From Trichosphaerium sp. ATCC 40318 (Eukaryota > Discosea > Flabellinia > Trichosidae): a stretch of DNA of 64,000 nucleotides. The DNA lies in contig JALMLS010000220.1 in NCBI GenBank assembly GCA_038496445.1, positions 62,001 to 126,000 on the forward strand. The letters run 5' to 3'. The position numbers were made by a program, and so were the translations under genes. Position 1 is the stretch's first letter. Each line of letters opens with the position of its first letter. Of this stretch, positions 21,590 through 31,504 are shown piece after piece. A model generated the notes under the pieces. That model saw only the letters and a list, made by a program, of their open reading frames with translations, was not told the origin of the DNA and did not search any database.

Positions 21590-22494
21590 TCAACACTCCT
21601 CTAATGTCACTCCTTTGTACTTTGTACTTCCATTATCGAAAAGCCTCCAACCGAAGCGAAGGTTGTCTATCTCCGCATCATAACCGTGACATCCTGCAAG
21701 GTGTTTTGGTAAAATCTCAGGGTTATCATTGTCGTAATCTTCAGCAATGTCAAGGTTGATGTTTTCTAGTGTTACAACCGGGATACCACCGCCGTCTCTG
21801 TCTATTGTTCTATAACAGAAGTACGCTTTTTCCAGTTGGTTCTTAAAACCGTTGATACCCCTGAAATCACGTGGTCTACGAAAATAATGTCAAAAAATTT
21901 AAAATACCACGTGCGCACGAAATAAAAAAGGGAAAATCTGGAAGTTTGATGGAAAGTGTTTTTTCTCCCCATATCATCAATAAATTTACCACCTAATCTT
22001 CCCCATTGAGGGAAAGGGTGCTATAGTCCACGTCCGGCGACTGAGGACTCAATTTGTTGATGGTGTGGGGAGAAAAACACTTTCATTATACTTCTAAATT
22101 TCTAAACTTCCAGATTTTCCCCATTCCCGCACGAAACGTCATTGTGCGTCAGTCAAACATTTACATTAATTGTGCTGTTGGTTTAAATTTAGTACCTAAA
22201 TTTTGGTTCAAGGGCAGGCACTTTTTCTCCTTCAACTGATTCTATAGTGAGCGTTCTACGAGATTCGTCCTCTATGTCGACCATCCAACGCCAACAGAAT
22301 TTAGAATTGGCTACACTTTTGCGGAAGCCGTTAACAGATAATAGCTGCGTTGGGAGTATATTTGTTAGGTTTTCTGTTGGTGTTTGTGTTTTTGAAGTTT
22401 TAGACGTTTTGGCGCCTGTTCTTACGGTCTTCTTTGAGCTAGTGTGAGCTCCTGTTCTTGATGAAGTACCAGAGCCTGTTCTCTTGCTTGCCAT
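21590..22494 (-). CDS. uncharacterised two-exon protein with Ser/Thr/Lys-rich N-terminus
   Basis: Exon 22196-22494 (starting MASKRTGSGTSS) joins exon 21590-21860 in phase across a 335-nt intron to give 189 residues. The first 45 residues are Ser/Thr/Lys-rich and look disordered. The remainder has globular composition with FCWRWMVDIEDESRRTLTIE, GFKNQLEKAYFCYRTIDRDG and a C-terminal FGWRLFDNGSTKY. No family is recognised. The unusually long intron is explained by the inserted inverted-repeat element at 21914-22136. Confidence 0.65.
21914..22136. mobile_element. MITE-like inverted-repeat element with 9-bp target duplication
   Basis: The nonamer CGCACGAAA occurs at 21914-21922 and again at 22128-22136. 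Between the two copies lie 205 bp whose halves are imperfect inverted repeats: GGGAAAATCTGGAAGTTT at 21930-21947 matches the complement of 22104-22121, and AGTGTTTTTTCTCCCCA near 21956 matches the complement of TGGGGAGAAAAACACT near 22065. No open frame is present. This is the structure of a non-autonomous DNA transposon. A 9-bp duplication suggests Mutator-like elements, or hAT if really 8 bp. Confidence 0.75.
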
Positions 22495-22881
22495 ATTTAT
22501 GACGTTTTTCAACACCTGCTTAACTGATTAAGTGCACCATATCCGGCTTTTTTTTTTCCTTGAAAACTAACGCTACTGAGCCGTATTATAAGTTGTACAG
22601 CAATTAACTAGCCATTCTAGCGTCAGTATTTCAACGACTTTTGTTGTAAGAATTAGTTAGGATAACCTAAAAGCAGCTCAAAAAGGGAAAAAAGCCTTAA
22701 GTGAAATAATGAAATTACGAGAAGATACAAAGAAGGTAAGTTCCATGAATTGTTTACCCGCTCAATGCTTTGGATATACTGCGAAAATATCCCTACTAAA
22801 CCAATTACCTTGGGTATACAAGTATGTTATACATTCGATATTGCCCACGTGGACTTAAAAACGTGATACTGTTTTATCAAA

Positions 22882-23553
22882 ATGACGATGAACACACTTC
22901 TTGCTTTTGCCGTTGTCCTGTTATTAACTCTGTGTGTTGACGCTCAAGATGAATACACTTGTAGTAAACCTAGGGCTTGTTTTAAAATAAACACAGGTGG
23001 AGCATTCGATAGACTTCGCAAGAGGTTTGGTACTGATGACGACTGCAGCCAGTTTAGTGGCAGTTGGTTTAGTGATATTTGTATTGATCTGGTCGATCCT
23101 CTAGACACTGTCCTTGATGTCTGCACGGTTGACACTGATAGGACGGAATTTATATTGAAGGTAACGCTGAAGAGCGATGGGTTTAAACTAAATACACACA
23201 ACAATCCAACTTTTCCAGTTCTCGAATGCTCTGATAGTACAAATTTCAGAACAAGCATCGTGTTTGATAACTTGGATGTTTCGGTAAGTGCTGTAAATAC
23301 AATAGGTTTGTGTTAACACATGAAATAGATAAAATACACCACCTTCACAAAGGTAATAGACCAGACACCCACAGCAACAACGGAATCACCTCAAGAAAGC
23401 GAGCCCACCTCAAACTCTCCACCAGATAGTACAACGCCAACAACAATAGTCACCGTGTCACCTAACTCACCTGATGGAAGTCAGCCGAGTGCAGCATCCA
23501 GTATCTTTACGCTTAATGCTATAATATTATGTCTGCTCGTAATTACGCTGTAG
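22882..23553 (+). CDS. secreted protein with Ser/Thr/Pro stalk and GPI-type C-terminus
   Basis: Two exons (22882-23283, 23353-23553) encode 200 residues. Residues 1-21 are a signal peptide (TLLAFAVVLLLTLCVDA). The mature N-terminal domain has eight or so cysteines in a pattern suggesting disulfides. Exon 2 encodes a stalk rich in Thr, Ser and Pro (TTESPQESEPTSNSPP) and ends in a hydrophobic tail preceded by small residues (SAASSIFTLNAIILCLLVIT) with no charged cytoplasmic tail, the form of a GPI-anchor signal. A polyadenylation-like AATAAA follows at about 23563. No named family recognised. Confidence 0.75.
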
Positions 23554-24257
23554 CTTGCCGAATAAATCCTATTTTATTCCCTCACTATCAAACAGTAGTA
23601 CTGTAGTTGTTGTGAGTTATAGTCTAATGATATAGTATCGTTTATGTATAGGTTACCATCATGGAAACACACCAAACAATACCCACTATGGCTGACAAAG
23701 CATCATTGAGATTCAGGGTGGCAATTGTTTTCACCTGGTCGTACATGTGGCTACGTTTAAAATCACAGTTTTCAAGTCTAAATTTAACCTTTTCAAAAGC
23801 AGTGTGTGGTGCTCACAACATGAGCGATGTCTTGTGGTACCTACCATGTAATCTTTTAGAGTGGAGAGCGTAAACATCTATAGTGAACCCTTCGAAATAC
23901 GAGTGTATTAGAGGCAACATGTCGCAATGATAGTGCATTAGCAGCAATGAGCATAACCGCCACAAGTGTAGTCTGGCAAGCCACAGTTATCTGTACAAGA
24001 AAAGTACATAGCCACTACACAAATGGCAACGTCAAAGGATATCTAAAGTCTTTGTCAGAACACGTTTGTGCCAAGTTAGGCTTCCGGTTCTATTCCGCTG
24101 CTTTTTTAGACAAGTACAGGTACAAAAAACTAGATTAATTTCAAAGCAGAATTCATACCTCCATTTTAAGCAAAAAGTCAAAGAGCGTAAACAGCGCTAG
24201 TACAATAATAACTCACACTCACTACCGCACCCACTCCCAACTAAGTTCAATTCCAAC
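23554..24257. other. region with unsupported short open frames
   Basis: Plus-strand frames at 23661-23873 and 23941-24138 are open and the second is preceded by an acceptor-like AG, but no joining phase or family was found. They might be 5' exons of the membrane-protein genes downstream. Confidence 0.25.
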
Positions 24258-24518
24258 ATGGTGCCACCTTCTGCACTGCAAGCTATGATTGACAAGAATG
24301 AACACCAGCACAGCTGCGAAGAAGCATCTCACGAAAACACTTCACCACAAGTTCTTGTGCTCATTAAACTAGCAGTATTGCTCGTAGCGTCATTTGTATT
24401 GTACTTTGTTCAAAGAGCAAAGGGCAAACCTTTCAAAAAGCATAGCGATGCTTATGGAGTTCACGCAGTGACTCTAAAGAAAGGATTGCTTTCTTTAATG
24501 GTCCGGAAAGAACAGTAG
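24258..24518 (+). CDS. small single-pass membrane protein
   Basis: A continuous frame of 86 residues starts MVPPSALQAMIDKNEHQHSC. One strongly hydrophobic segment (VLVLIKLAVLLVASFVLYFV, about residues 34-53) is followed by basic residues (RAKGKPFKKH), consistent with a type III or tail-oriented membrane protein. No donor in the right phase joins it to the membrane-protein exons starting at 24565, so it is kept separate, although a shared transcript is possible. Function unknown. Confidence 0.45.
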   Translation: MVPPSALQAMIDKNEHQHSCEEASHENTSPQVLVLIKLAVLLVASFVLYFVQRAKGKPFKKHSDAYGVHAVTLKKGLLSLMVRKEQ

Positions 24519-24564
24519 ACGGAATTTGTAAACTAATTTGCTTAATAGATTTTCTATCTATTAG

Positions 24565-25522
24565 CAGCGCTATTCTTTCATTGGCTGAACATACTACAAG
24601 TTGTCGTACTTGTAATTGGTATAATGTAAGTAGTACATAATTAGCAATACCACGTCTAAAACGGCAAACTCATTTATAATTTAGAGGTGCAACGCGTAGG
24701 AAAAGGGCTGCACTTATTATTGTACGCTTCTAAGGACAAATTCTTTTTTCCCTTTATGCTGACGTTTTGTGTAGTACTACGTTGCTGAAATAACGTTATT
24801 GATTCTATTCGTCGTTGGCATGATGTTCTATCTGTCTTACTTATTCCGCTTGCTTTCAACCCATACCATGATTAGCCATCACTCCCATACGATGGCAAAT
24901 GGCGTTAAATGCAATTCCCCAAAGCCTTCGGCCAAAATTTTCCTCCTTGAAGGTAAATTCAAGGTTTTTTCGGTTTGAACCTGACGCTTTTCTTTAGAAT
25001 GTATCAGTGTCGTTACTTTTGCCGTGATTCTATGTCTAAAGGCAAGCACCATCGTCCAAGCAAGAAAACTCTCAACAATGACAAAAGCGAACGTTATGCC
25101 TTACTTAGGTACGTACTAACACAATCTGACGCCTAGAGAGCGATAAAACAAAACAGACGTCATTCAAGCCGTTAAAAACGGTTTTTTCGTTGAAATCGCA
25201 TAAATTCGCTTGCGCTTGAATCTTACGTTTATTAAGACGAAGAAGCCGATAAATTCATGGATGGATCATCTTCAGAGGAAGAAGGAAGCGACAGCGAAGA
25301 GATTCTACAACATCATCCTGTACAACCAGTTTACATTGTCCCTCACCGGTTCGCTCAACCGGTTGGTCTTCCTCAACTGTATCCACTCGCAGTACGTCTA
25401 TTTTTTTGCTGTAGTTGTTCTAAATTCCAAGATGAAATCCGACGGCTTGTTTTTTTTTTTTTTCACTTGGCTTGTTTTACTGACGTACTTTCATGTAGCC
25501 TGGCGCAGTGAATCAGATCTAG
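24565..25522 (+). CDS. multi-pass membrane protein with acidic and PY-rich cytoplasmic tail (5' end uncertain)
   Basis: Six exons (24565-24625, 24685-24721, 24775-24952, 24998-25108, 25237-25391, 25499-25522) keep one frame. Three hydrophobic segments are visible: WLNILQVVVLVIGIIGA, ITLLILFVVGMMFYLSYLF and VVTFAVILCL. They are followed by an acidic SSSEEEGSDSEE patch and a Pro/Tyr/Gln tail (HHPVQPVYIVPHRF) ending PGAVNQI. The layout, three or four membrane helices plus a PY-rich tail, recalls LAPTM-like lysosomal proteins, but this is only topology, not sequence proof. No start codon was found in the first exon. Confidence 0.55.
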
Positions 25523-25865
25523 AACGGAATAAAAAGATATGATTTCTACGGTTATGGTAGGCTAGTACTGCGCTAACTAAAATCCGCTATCCTTATCCTT
25601 TTTTTTTATATCAATATGCCACTTTTGATTTGCTTGTGGCTTTCAAACAAAAAAAAAAATAAAACTTAGTTGTTTTAATTTTGTCTACGTAACAAATCTC
25701 ACAGAAATCTTATCATTTTTTAAACAACTTAAGATATTAAAAAAGAAGACAGTCTTTACCAAAGGCATGAAAACTACGTCACATGACATAGTAGGACTGT
25801 AGAAAAGTCGAGTTTTTGATCAAAAAAAAAAAATTAAGTAAATGATAATAATTGCGCACAGTTGT
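25523..25865. other. intergenic, upstream of tRNA
   Basis: AT-rich with A and T runs; nothing coding seen. Confidence 0.35.
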
Positions 25866-25936
25866 GGGATTGTGGTGTAGTGGTATCACTGGGTCTTAGG
25901 GTGACTCCAACCCGAGTTCGATTCTTGGCTATCCCC
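25866..25936 (+). tRNA. tRNA-Pro (anticodon AGG)
   Basis: Full cloverleaf read by eye: acceptor GGGATTG/CTATCCC (one T-T mismatch), D-arm GTG-TAGTGGTAT-CAC, anticodon stem GGGTC/GACTC with loop TTAGGGT giving anticodon AGG at 25898-25900, 4-nt variable loop, T-arm CCGAG-TTCGATT-CTTGG, and discriminator C. No intron and no encoded CCA. The internal B box GTTCGATTC is present and a T6 run at about 25943-25948 fits a polymerase III terminator. The D-arm is short, and one acceptor mismatch leaves some chance that it is a decayed copy. Confidence 0.88.
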
Positions 25937-26288
25937 TTATGTCTTTTTTGCATAATTGCTTTTTTTACACGTGTAATACGAGATTAGTCATTTGTGGTAG
26001 GCGCCAGGCTGTATCATTACCGCAGAAAAGAGAATGTCGGTTGATTCACAAATTTTCGCAATTCACTTTCTAGGCCATCACGTGATTTTGTTTTTTTTAC
26101 AAGAATTACTATTAGTTTTCTGCGAAAAGTTGCCAACTTTGCAAGCCAAGACGAAATAATAATTGTCACAGCATGCTGTAAACACTTTAGAATGTAAAGT
26201 ATTGTTTCCAAGAAGTACTCATAAGGCAGCACAAACAAATAAGTCCTACACATTGTCCAACCAATTACAAACATACAACTACTCAAGA
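25937..26288. other. intergenic, downstream of tRNA
   Basis: Contains the presumed polymerase III terminator, then the 5' flank of the gene at 26289. An in-frame extension upstream of 26289 exists but has no good start. Confidence 0.35.
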
Positions 26289-26714
26289 ATGTCTAAGGAA
26301 TACGCAAAACGTTTTTTTGATACTGTATTGAGCAATATTGAAAGCCCTCACCTACTAGAAAACTCTAGACTCGCTCACCTACAAGAAAAGTCTAAACAAC
26401 AGCTAAATGAGCTCGTGGATCAATGGGACGCTAAAGTGAACGATCTGTACAAGCCAGAGAAGCACGCGGAGCTAGCAGAGGCCATGATAGTGTGTCAACT
26501 GGCTTTGGTGTCTCAGAAAAAGTTTGACTTTGTTGTTGGCATAGCTTGTAAGATTGTTTTGCTGGAACAAGACGGGTGGAAGGATTGTATCAACTCATCA
26601 AAATCAAGGCTTAGATTAATGAATTTAGCGACAGCATTGCTTGAGAATGAGCCTATTGAGAAAATAATGCAGCAACATTTTACAGTTGATGATTTAAGTG
26701 CTTACGGTTGGTAA
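26289..26714 (+). CDS. uncharacterised helical protein
   Basis: A single exon of 141 residues from MSKEYAKRFFDTVL to LSAYGW. It is mostly charged amphipathic helix, with no signal peptide, membrane segment or Cys/His cluster. The ATG at 26289 was chosen because the open frame upstream lacks another ATG. Not recognised. Confidence 0.55.
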   Translation: MSKEYAKRFFDTVLSNIESPHLLENSRLAHLQEKSKQQLNELVDQWDAKVNDLYKPEKHAELAEAMIVCQLALVSQKKFDFVVGIACKIVLLEQDGWKDCINSSKSRLRLMNLATALLENEPIEKIMQQHFTVDDLSAYGW

Positions 26715-27114
26715 CGCTAAACTTGCACTTGTAAGCAATCAATAAAATCTCCATTAGCCTACATCTAGCTGAATTTTGTAGTTTGTATGCCTGATTCAAC
26801 AATTATAGGCTTAAAGTTTTACTTGCACTTTGTGATCTTGCGTCCACTCAAAGAAGATAGTTTGAACGCAAAACAGCCACGTCCATCATACAGTTCGACA
26901 TAATTGAAAGTTAAAATGTACTCCGTGGCTTAAATGTTGTAAAGCTTTGTATATATTGTATACAACGTGATTAGTCATTCACTGCGGCAGTAGGTTGTTT
27001 GCTTCACTTGTAATAGCTATATCGTATTAGGAGGCAATAGTTTCAAATGCATCAAACAACTTGTAAACATAGGTGTGAACCTCATTTATTAGCGGAGATG
27101 TTGTTATGAAGTCT
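26715..27114. other. convergent 3' region
   Basis: Lies between the ends of the plus-strand gene at 26289 and the minus-strand GH3 gene. An AATAAA occurs at about 26740. No gene seen. Confidence 0.35.
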
Positions 27115-30100
27115 CTACAAAGGTACTTCTATGTCTTGCCCTTCCAATAATATAGTACGTTTTATTTCTTCAGAGCCAACACCTACTGTTATCACACGTC
27201 TTCCAGGAGGTACATGTCTTCGTCCAGAGACATCAACAACGCAAAATGGACAACCAGCTTCAAGTGAAGTAGAAAATTTGATTTCCTTGCTCTCACCTAC
27301 AGATAAGTGTATTTTTTCGAACCCATACAAAGATTTAATAGGTCCATTACCACCTAAAGACGGTTATCAGAATCATAAAGTATTAGATACGCGATAACAA
27401 TGAAAAGGAGGAAAAAGTCTTTCTGAGTTTTTTCTTACCATTTGATACAAAGGCTAATACTGCTTTTGAAGCAGCAAAAGGTCCGTGATTTGTAACAGTC
27501 ACAGTATTATCAACTTCAGTGCTTCCGTCAAGAACAGAGCCAATATCAAGGGAGCTATACATTTATAGTTATTACTGCAAGTTTTTTGAAAAAAACAACA
27601 TCGTTAAAAAAAATAAAGTAGTAGTCATCGTTCATTAACTAACCTCATTGTATCAGCTTTTGATTTCCATTTCAAAACGAAATTTGAATAACTCATACCA
27701 AATCCAAACTCCCAAAGTGGAGTTCCTTTATAAAAACGATACGTCCTACCCAAACCAACCATTAAAAACACGTGACAAAAAAACCCAAAAACAAAAGAAA
27801 AAAGCAAATCAATTCATACCTTCCAGGTCCAGCACGCATTGACATGTCGCTCATTTTAACTTGGTTGATATAATCTTCAGGGTACCTGAACGAGTCAAAA
27901 CATCAAAAGGAAGAAAAACAGGCCGTTCAAACACGGCTAAACAATGTTGACATACATTGTGTATGGTAAAACTCCTGAAGGTGAGTATTTTCCTGTTACA
28001 ACATCTGCAAGGGCACTACCGGCACTCTGTCCTCCTTCAAATACCTCTAGTATGGTATTTGAATTATTGTGTATCCAAGGAATACTCAAAGAGCCTCCAT
28101 TAACGAGTACAACACAAGTGTTGTTTGTAGCTGTCTCTATGCTCTCTACCAAGTCTTGTTGCGATCCAGGTAATCCTAACACCTTTCTATCACGTTCTAG
28201 ATATATATTTAGATTACAATAATGCCGTGGCGTAGTACTGACGTTCTCCTTCCTGACTGGAATCAATGCCGACAAAAATAAACGTGAAATCTGACCTAAA
28301 AAACACGTGTCAGCTTGATTTTTTTTGTTCTTGTTTCTTACTCCTTGGCAAGTTTTACTGCATCAGCAATACCCTTTTTATCCACTTGACTTTCTGGAAC
28401 TCCTTGTTGGTAAGTAACATCGAGACCAGCAGTTTTGAATCCTTCCAAGAAACTGACAATGTGTTCTAAAGAAATTAACATTGTTGTTTAGTGAAAATAT
28501 CTGAGCGTCATTACCAGGGCTATAGTCATTCTTAGCACCCATTAGATTCTTTGTGGTACTCGCAAAGGGACCAATTAAAGCGATCTTCATCTTTGATGCC
28601 GTTTTAAGAGGCAAATAGCCGTTTGAATTTCTCAACAATACAATGCTTTCACGTGCCGCCTTTTGAACAAAAAATGTTTAATTGCTTCTGTTTTTTTTGA
28701 TGTTATTAATCACGTACATCAAGGGCCAATGCCTTTGCAGCATCTGTACCAATCTGATCAACACCAATAGTGGTATATGGATTACTTTCAGGTGGATCAA
28801 AACCACCTGTTTTGAATCTTTGCAAAAAAATATGCTTCGCCGCAATTTTTAGTTCATCAGCCGTAATAAGCTTTTGTGATACAGCAGCCCCAAGATTTTT
28901 ACCGTAAGTATCACCACAATCCAGATCAGTACCATTTATCACTCCGCTAGCGGATGCATGAGCAGCACTCGCCGAGTACTTATGGCCTTCCCATGCGTCT
29001 AAAAAAAAGTATCATCAAAAAAATTATCCCTCGTTCTTTGACTTACCAGCTATCGCATCACAGTCACTAACAATAAGACCACCAAAACCCCACTGCTTTC
29101 TAAATAACCCATTTCCCAAATCACCACGTAGACAAGTCGGTATACCGTTTAATGAGTTATAACTGCACATGATTTGTGCTGGTTGAGCCTCAGTTATACA
29201 CGTCTTGAATGCTGAAAGACAAGAGTAAGAACCTATTTACTAAGTAAACACGTGAAATCGTACCTGGTAAGTAAGATTCGTTCAGATCCTGTTGGGACAC
29301 TATTGCATTGAAATTGTGTCTTGTGAATCCATCAGAATCTTCTAGTGAATATGCAACGCTATGCTTACAACAAGCAGCTACAGCAAGGTACTTGCTTCCT
29401 TTGTATTTATCTGGTCCTGTTTGAAATCCTTTAACCTTTTTTGTTACGTTAACTTTGTTTTTTGCTGTAAAGAAGCGTTGACACGTACAACATTCACTGA
29501 GTATTCGCCATTCAAATATGGATCTTCGCTGACACTTTCTTGTCCCCTACCCCACCTTGGATCTCTGATAAGGTTCATTGTAGGTCCCCTATAGTAAGGG
29601 TAAGTGAAGAAAAGGTAGTCAACTAAAATGTCCGCCACAAAATCTATCAACGCACCAGTAGAATAGTCCGCATCCTTTTCCAATTTTGAGACCTTGCAAA
29701 AAACGTTAAGTCTTAGTTATTTTCGTTTGCTGCTATCATTTTTGTTAATTTTTACCTTTTTCAGTGGCATAATTATTACACGCTCTGGCTTCTACTGCCA
29801 TTGTTTCACCCATTGCCAAAAAAAGTGTTTTGTTAAATGTGGCTGCCATTCCAGTCACCTAAACTACTTAACTCAAATATCACGTGTTTATAATACCTGG
29901 GGGAACAGCGTTGTATATTGGTGACATGCTTGGGTTGTCCTCAAACCTACAACAAACGAAAGAATAGAAAAAGGAAGTTCTGTTTTTGCGGTACCATGCA
30001 ATCCTTCGCTGTGAAACTGATAACCAGGTATAGACAACCGCGTTATATCGGGAGTACGACCATTTAAACCTCCTGTAGATATTTGACCAATAATTTCATC

Positions 30101-30385
30101 CACAGTAAGTCTAGAAACTGTGACAACAGATTTAGTATGAATACCCAAAAAAAAAAAAAAAAGCGAACACGTGATTACCCAAGTCGTTGGTGCGCTCCTC
30201 AAAAGACAAACTTAAATCGCAAAATGGAAAATTAGCTTGACAATTCGGATTGGCTCTATAATATGACGTCACAGGCAGATATTAAAACGAGATGGCGGTT
30301 TGATTGTTTAAAAAGTAACGTACGACCAAGAAATAGCTAAACAACATGCTAATACAACTAAAGGTACGAGTTGATATCTCGTCAT
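27115..30385 (-). CDS. secreted glycoside hydrolase family 3 enzyme (beta-glucosidase / beta-xylosidase type)
   Basis: A multi-exon gene starting at 30385 (MTRYQLVPLVVLACCLAIS, signal peptide; exon 30324-30385) and ending at 27115. Recognisable GH3 landmarks in order are: PGYQFHSEGLHG (family PAYxWWSEALHG), WGPTMNLIRDPRWGRGQES, KYLAVAACCKHSVAY, the nucleophile region GGLIVSDCDAIAG (about 29050-29090), the GH3 C-terminal domain (KMKIALIGPFA, VVLVNGGSLSIPW) and a fibronectin-III-like end (LSVGESKEIKFST). Such enzymes cleave beta-linked glucose, xylose or related sugars from the non-reducing end; the secreted form would act on dietary, algal or microbial polysaccharide. Closest resemblance is to the beta-xylosidase branch, but substrate cannot be read from sequence. 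Several introns carry CACGTG shortly after the donor. Confidence 0.88.
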
Positions 30386-30549
30386 TTTACAGTTGAGTGA
30401 GTTGGGTATTTGTGCCAGAATAACGTTGAAATTGTCACGTGAAAAAAACTGTTATTTCCAAGACAGCAAATTTGACTACCGTGATTGTGGCATAACGAAG
30501 TCAAGCTGTTTCTCCCATACTTCTTGTTCAAGCATAGATCGTATTTATA
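30386..30549. promoter_or_regulatory. divergent promoter region, GH3 gene and F-box-like gene
   Basis: Only 164 bp separate the start codons of the minus-strand GH3 gene and the plus-strand gene at 30550, so both promoters and leaders must lie here. A CACGTG palindrome (E-box type) is present at about 30437. No TATA box is obvious. Confidence 0.5.
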
Positions 30550-31371
30550 ATGCATAATGTACCCAAAGAGATATACAGTAAAGAGATTCTACAACTAATA
30601 AGCGTAGAAGACGTTATTTCTTTTATTAAGACTTGTAAACGAAACCTAGCTATTGTACAAGATGATACATTGTTTTGGACTAATTTCGTGAGCCATTCTT
30701 TGTGTTTCAAGAAAGATCAAAGTATTAGCCTTTGGATAGCTGATAGTGGTGTTGATATAAGTGGAACTGGTGAGCTATACAAGCAAGGTCTCGATATACC
30801 TCAGACATATCAAAACGAAGAAATGTGTTTTGACATCGCACGTTGTCATGTATTGGCTAAAAAATGGCAGAAAAGACTTGGATTTACTGCTGTTGAGAGT
30901 GAGTGTTATGCTTTTTTTATTAAGCCCTGTGAGGATGTTAATGCAATAGCTGAGTTTGTAGCTTTCCAATGTGATTGGTATTCATGTCTGATTACTGAAC
31001 CCATTGGAGAAGGTAGTCGTATTATAGATAAGGCATGCCGTGACAACAGTATTAAGCATGCTGAACCACAAATTTTGGTCAAGTCAGAGTTTGAGCATGT
31101 CATTACTTGTATCAAACGTGACTGCTGCGGTGATTTTTACAATGACGGTGTATATCGCAATGGTACTGACGGTGAACAAAAGAAAAAAGAGTGGTTTCTC
31201 AATCTTTCCCAAACAGTTTCTGACATTAAACTATTGACACGTGACTCACTCTTTAAAGAAACAATTGGTTACATCAATGAAGACAGTCTTGGTTTTTCTT
31301 GCTACTGGTTAGTTGGGTTAACTAAATCAGGTATACAGTGTGGTGTTTTATGCACTGAATGTCTATACTAA
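30550..31371 (+). CDS. F-box-like protein of unknown target
   Basis: A single exon of 273 residues. The first 45 residues (VPKEIYSKEILQLIS, SFIKTCKRNLAIV, DDTLFWTNFVS) match the pattern of an F-box: Leu/Pro-containing first helix, a Cys-Lys-Arg middle and a W at the end. F-box proteins connect substrates to SCF ubiquitin ligases. The remaining 220 residues form a globular Cys-containing region of no recognised family, presumably the substrate-binding part. It is intronless in a strongly intron-rich neighbourhood, which could reflect a retrocopy. The F-box call is by eye and moderate. Confidence 0.55.
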   Translation: MHNVPKEIYSKEILQLISVEDVISFIKTCKRNLAIVQDDTLFWTNFVSHSLCFKKDQSISLWIADSGVDISGTGELYKQGLDIPQTYQNEEMCFDIARCHVLAKKWQKRLGFTAVESECYAFFIKPCEDVNAIAEFVAFQCDWYSCLITEPIGEGSRIIDKACRDNSIKHAEPQILVKSEFEHVITCIKRDCCGDFYNDGVYRNGTDGEQKKKEWFLNLSQTVSDIKLLTRDSLFKETIGYINEDSLGFSCYWLVGLTKSGIQCGVLCTECLY

Positions 31372-31504
31372 CTGAAGCCAACACTAATTGTGATACTAAA
31401 AATGATTGGAGGTTATGTACAGACCAATAAAATCAAACTCAAAATTGAAACAAAAAAAAAAAACCAAACACTAATTTTGTATGATTCAAAATAAATAGAA
31501 TGCC

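Noticed and set aside
22660-22735. Exon-like KAAQKGKKALSEIMKLRED segment before a GTAAG donor
   Set aside because: No start codon and no downstream partner in phase; too short to support alone.
29590-29690. Apparent insertion before the DPRWGRGQES motif of the GH3 gene
   Set aside because: A GTGCGT...TATAG intron removes it and gives the normal family spacing.
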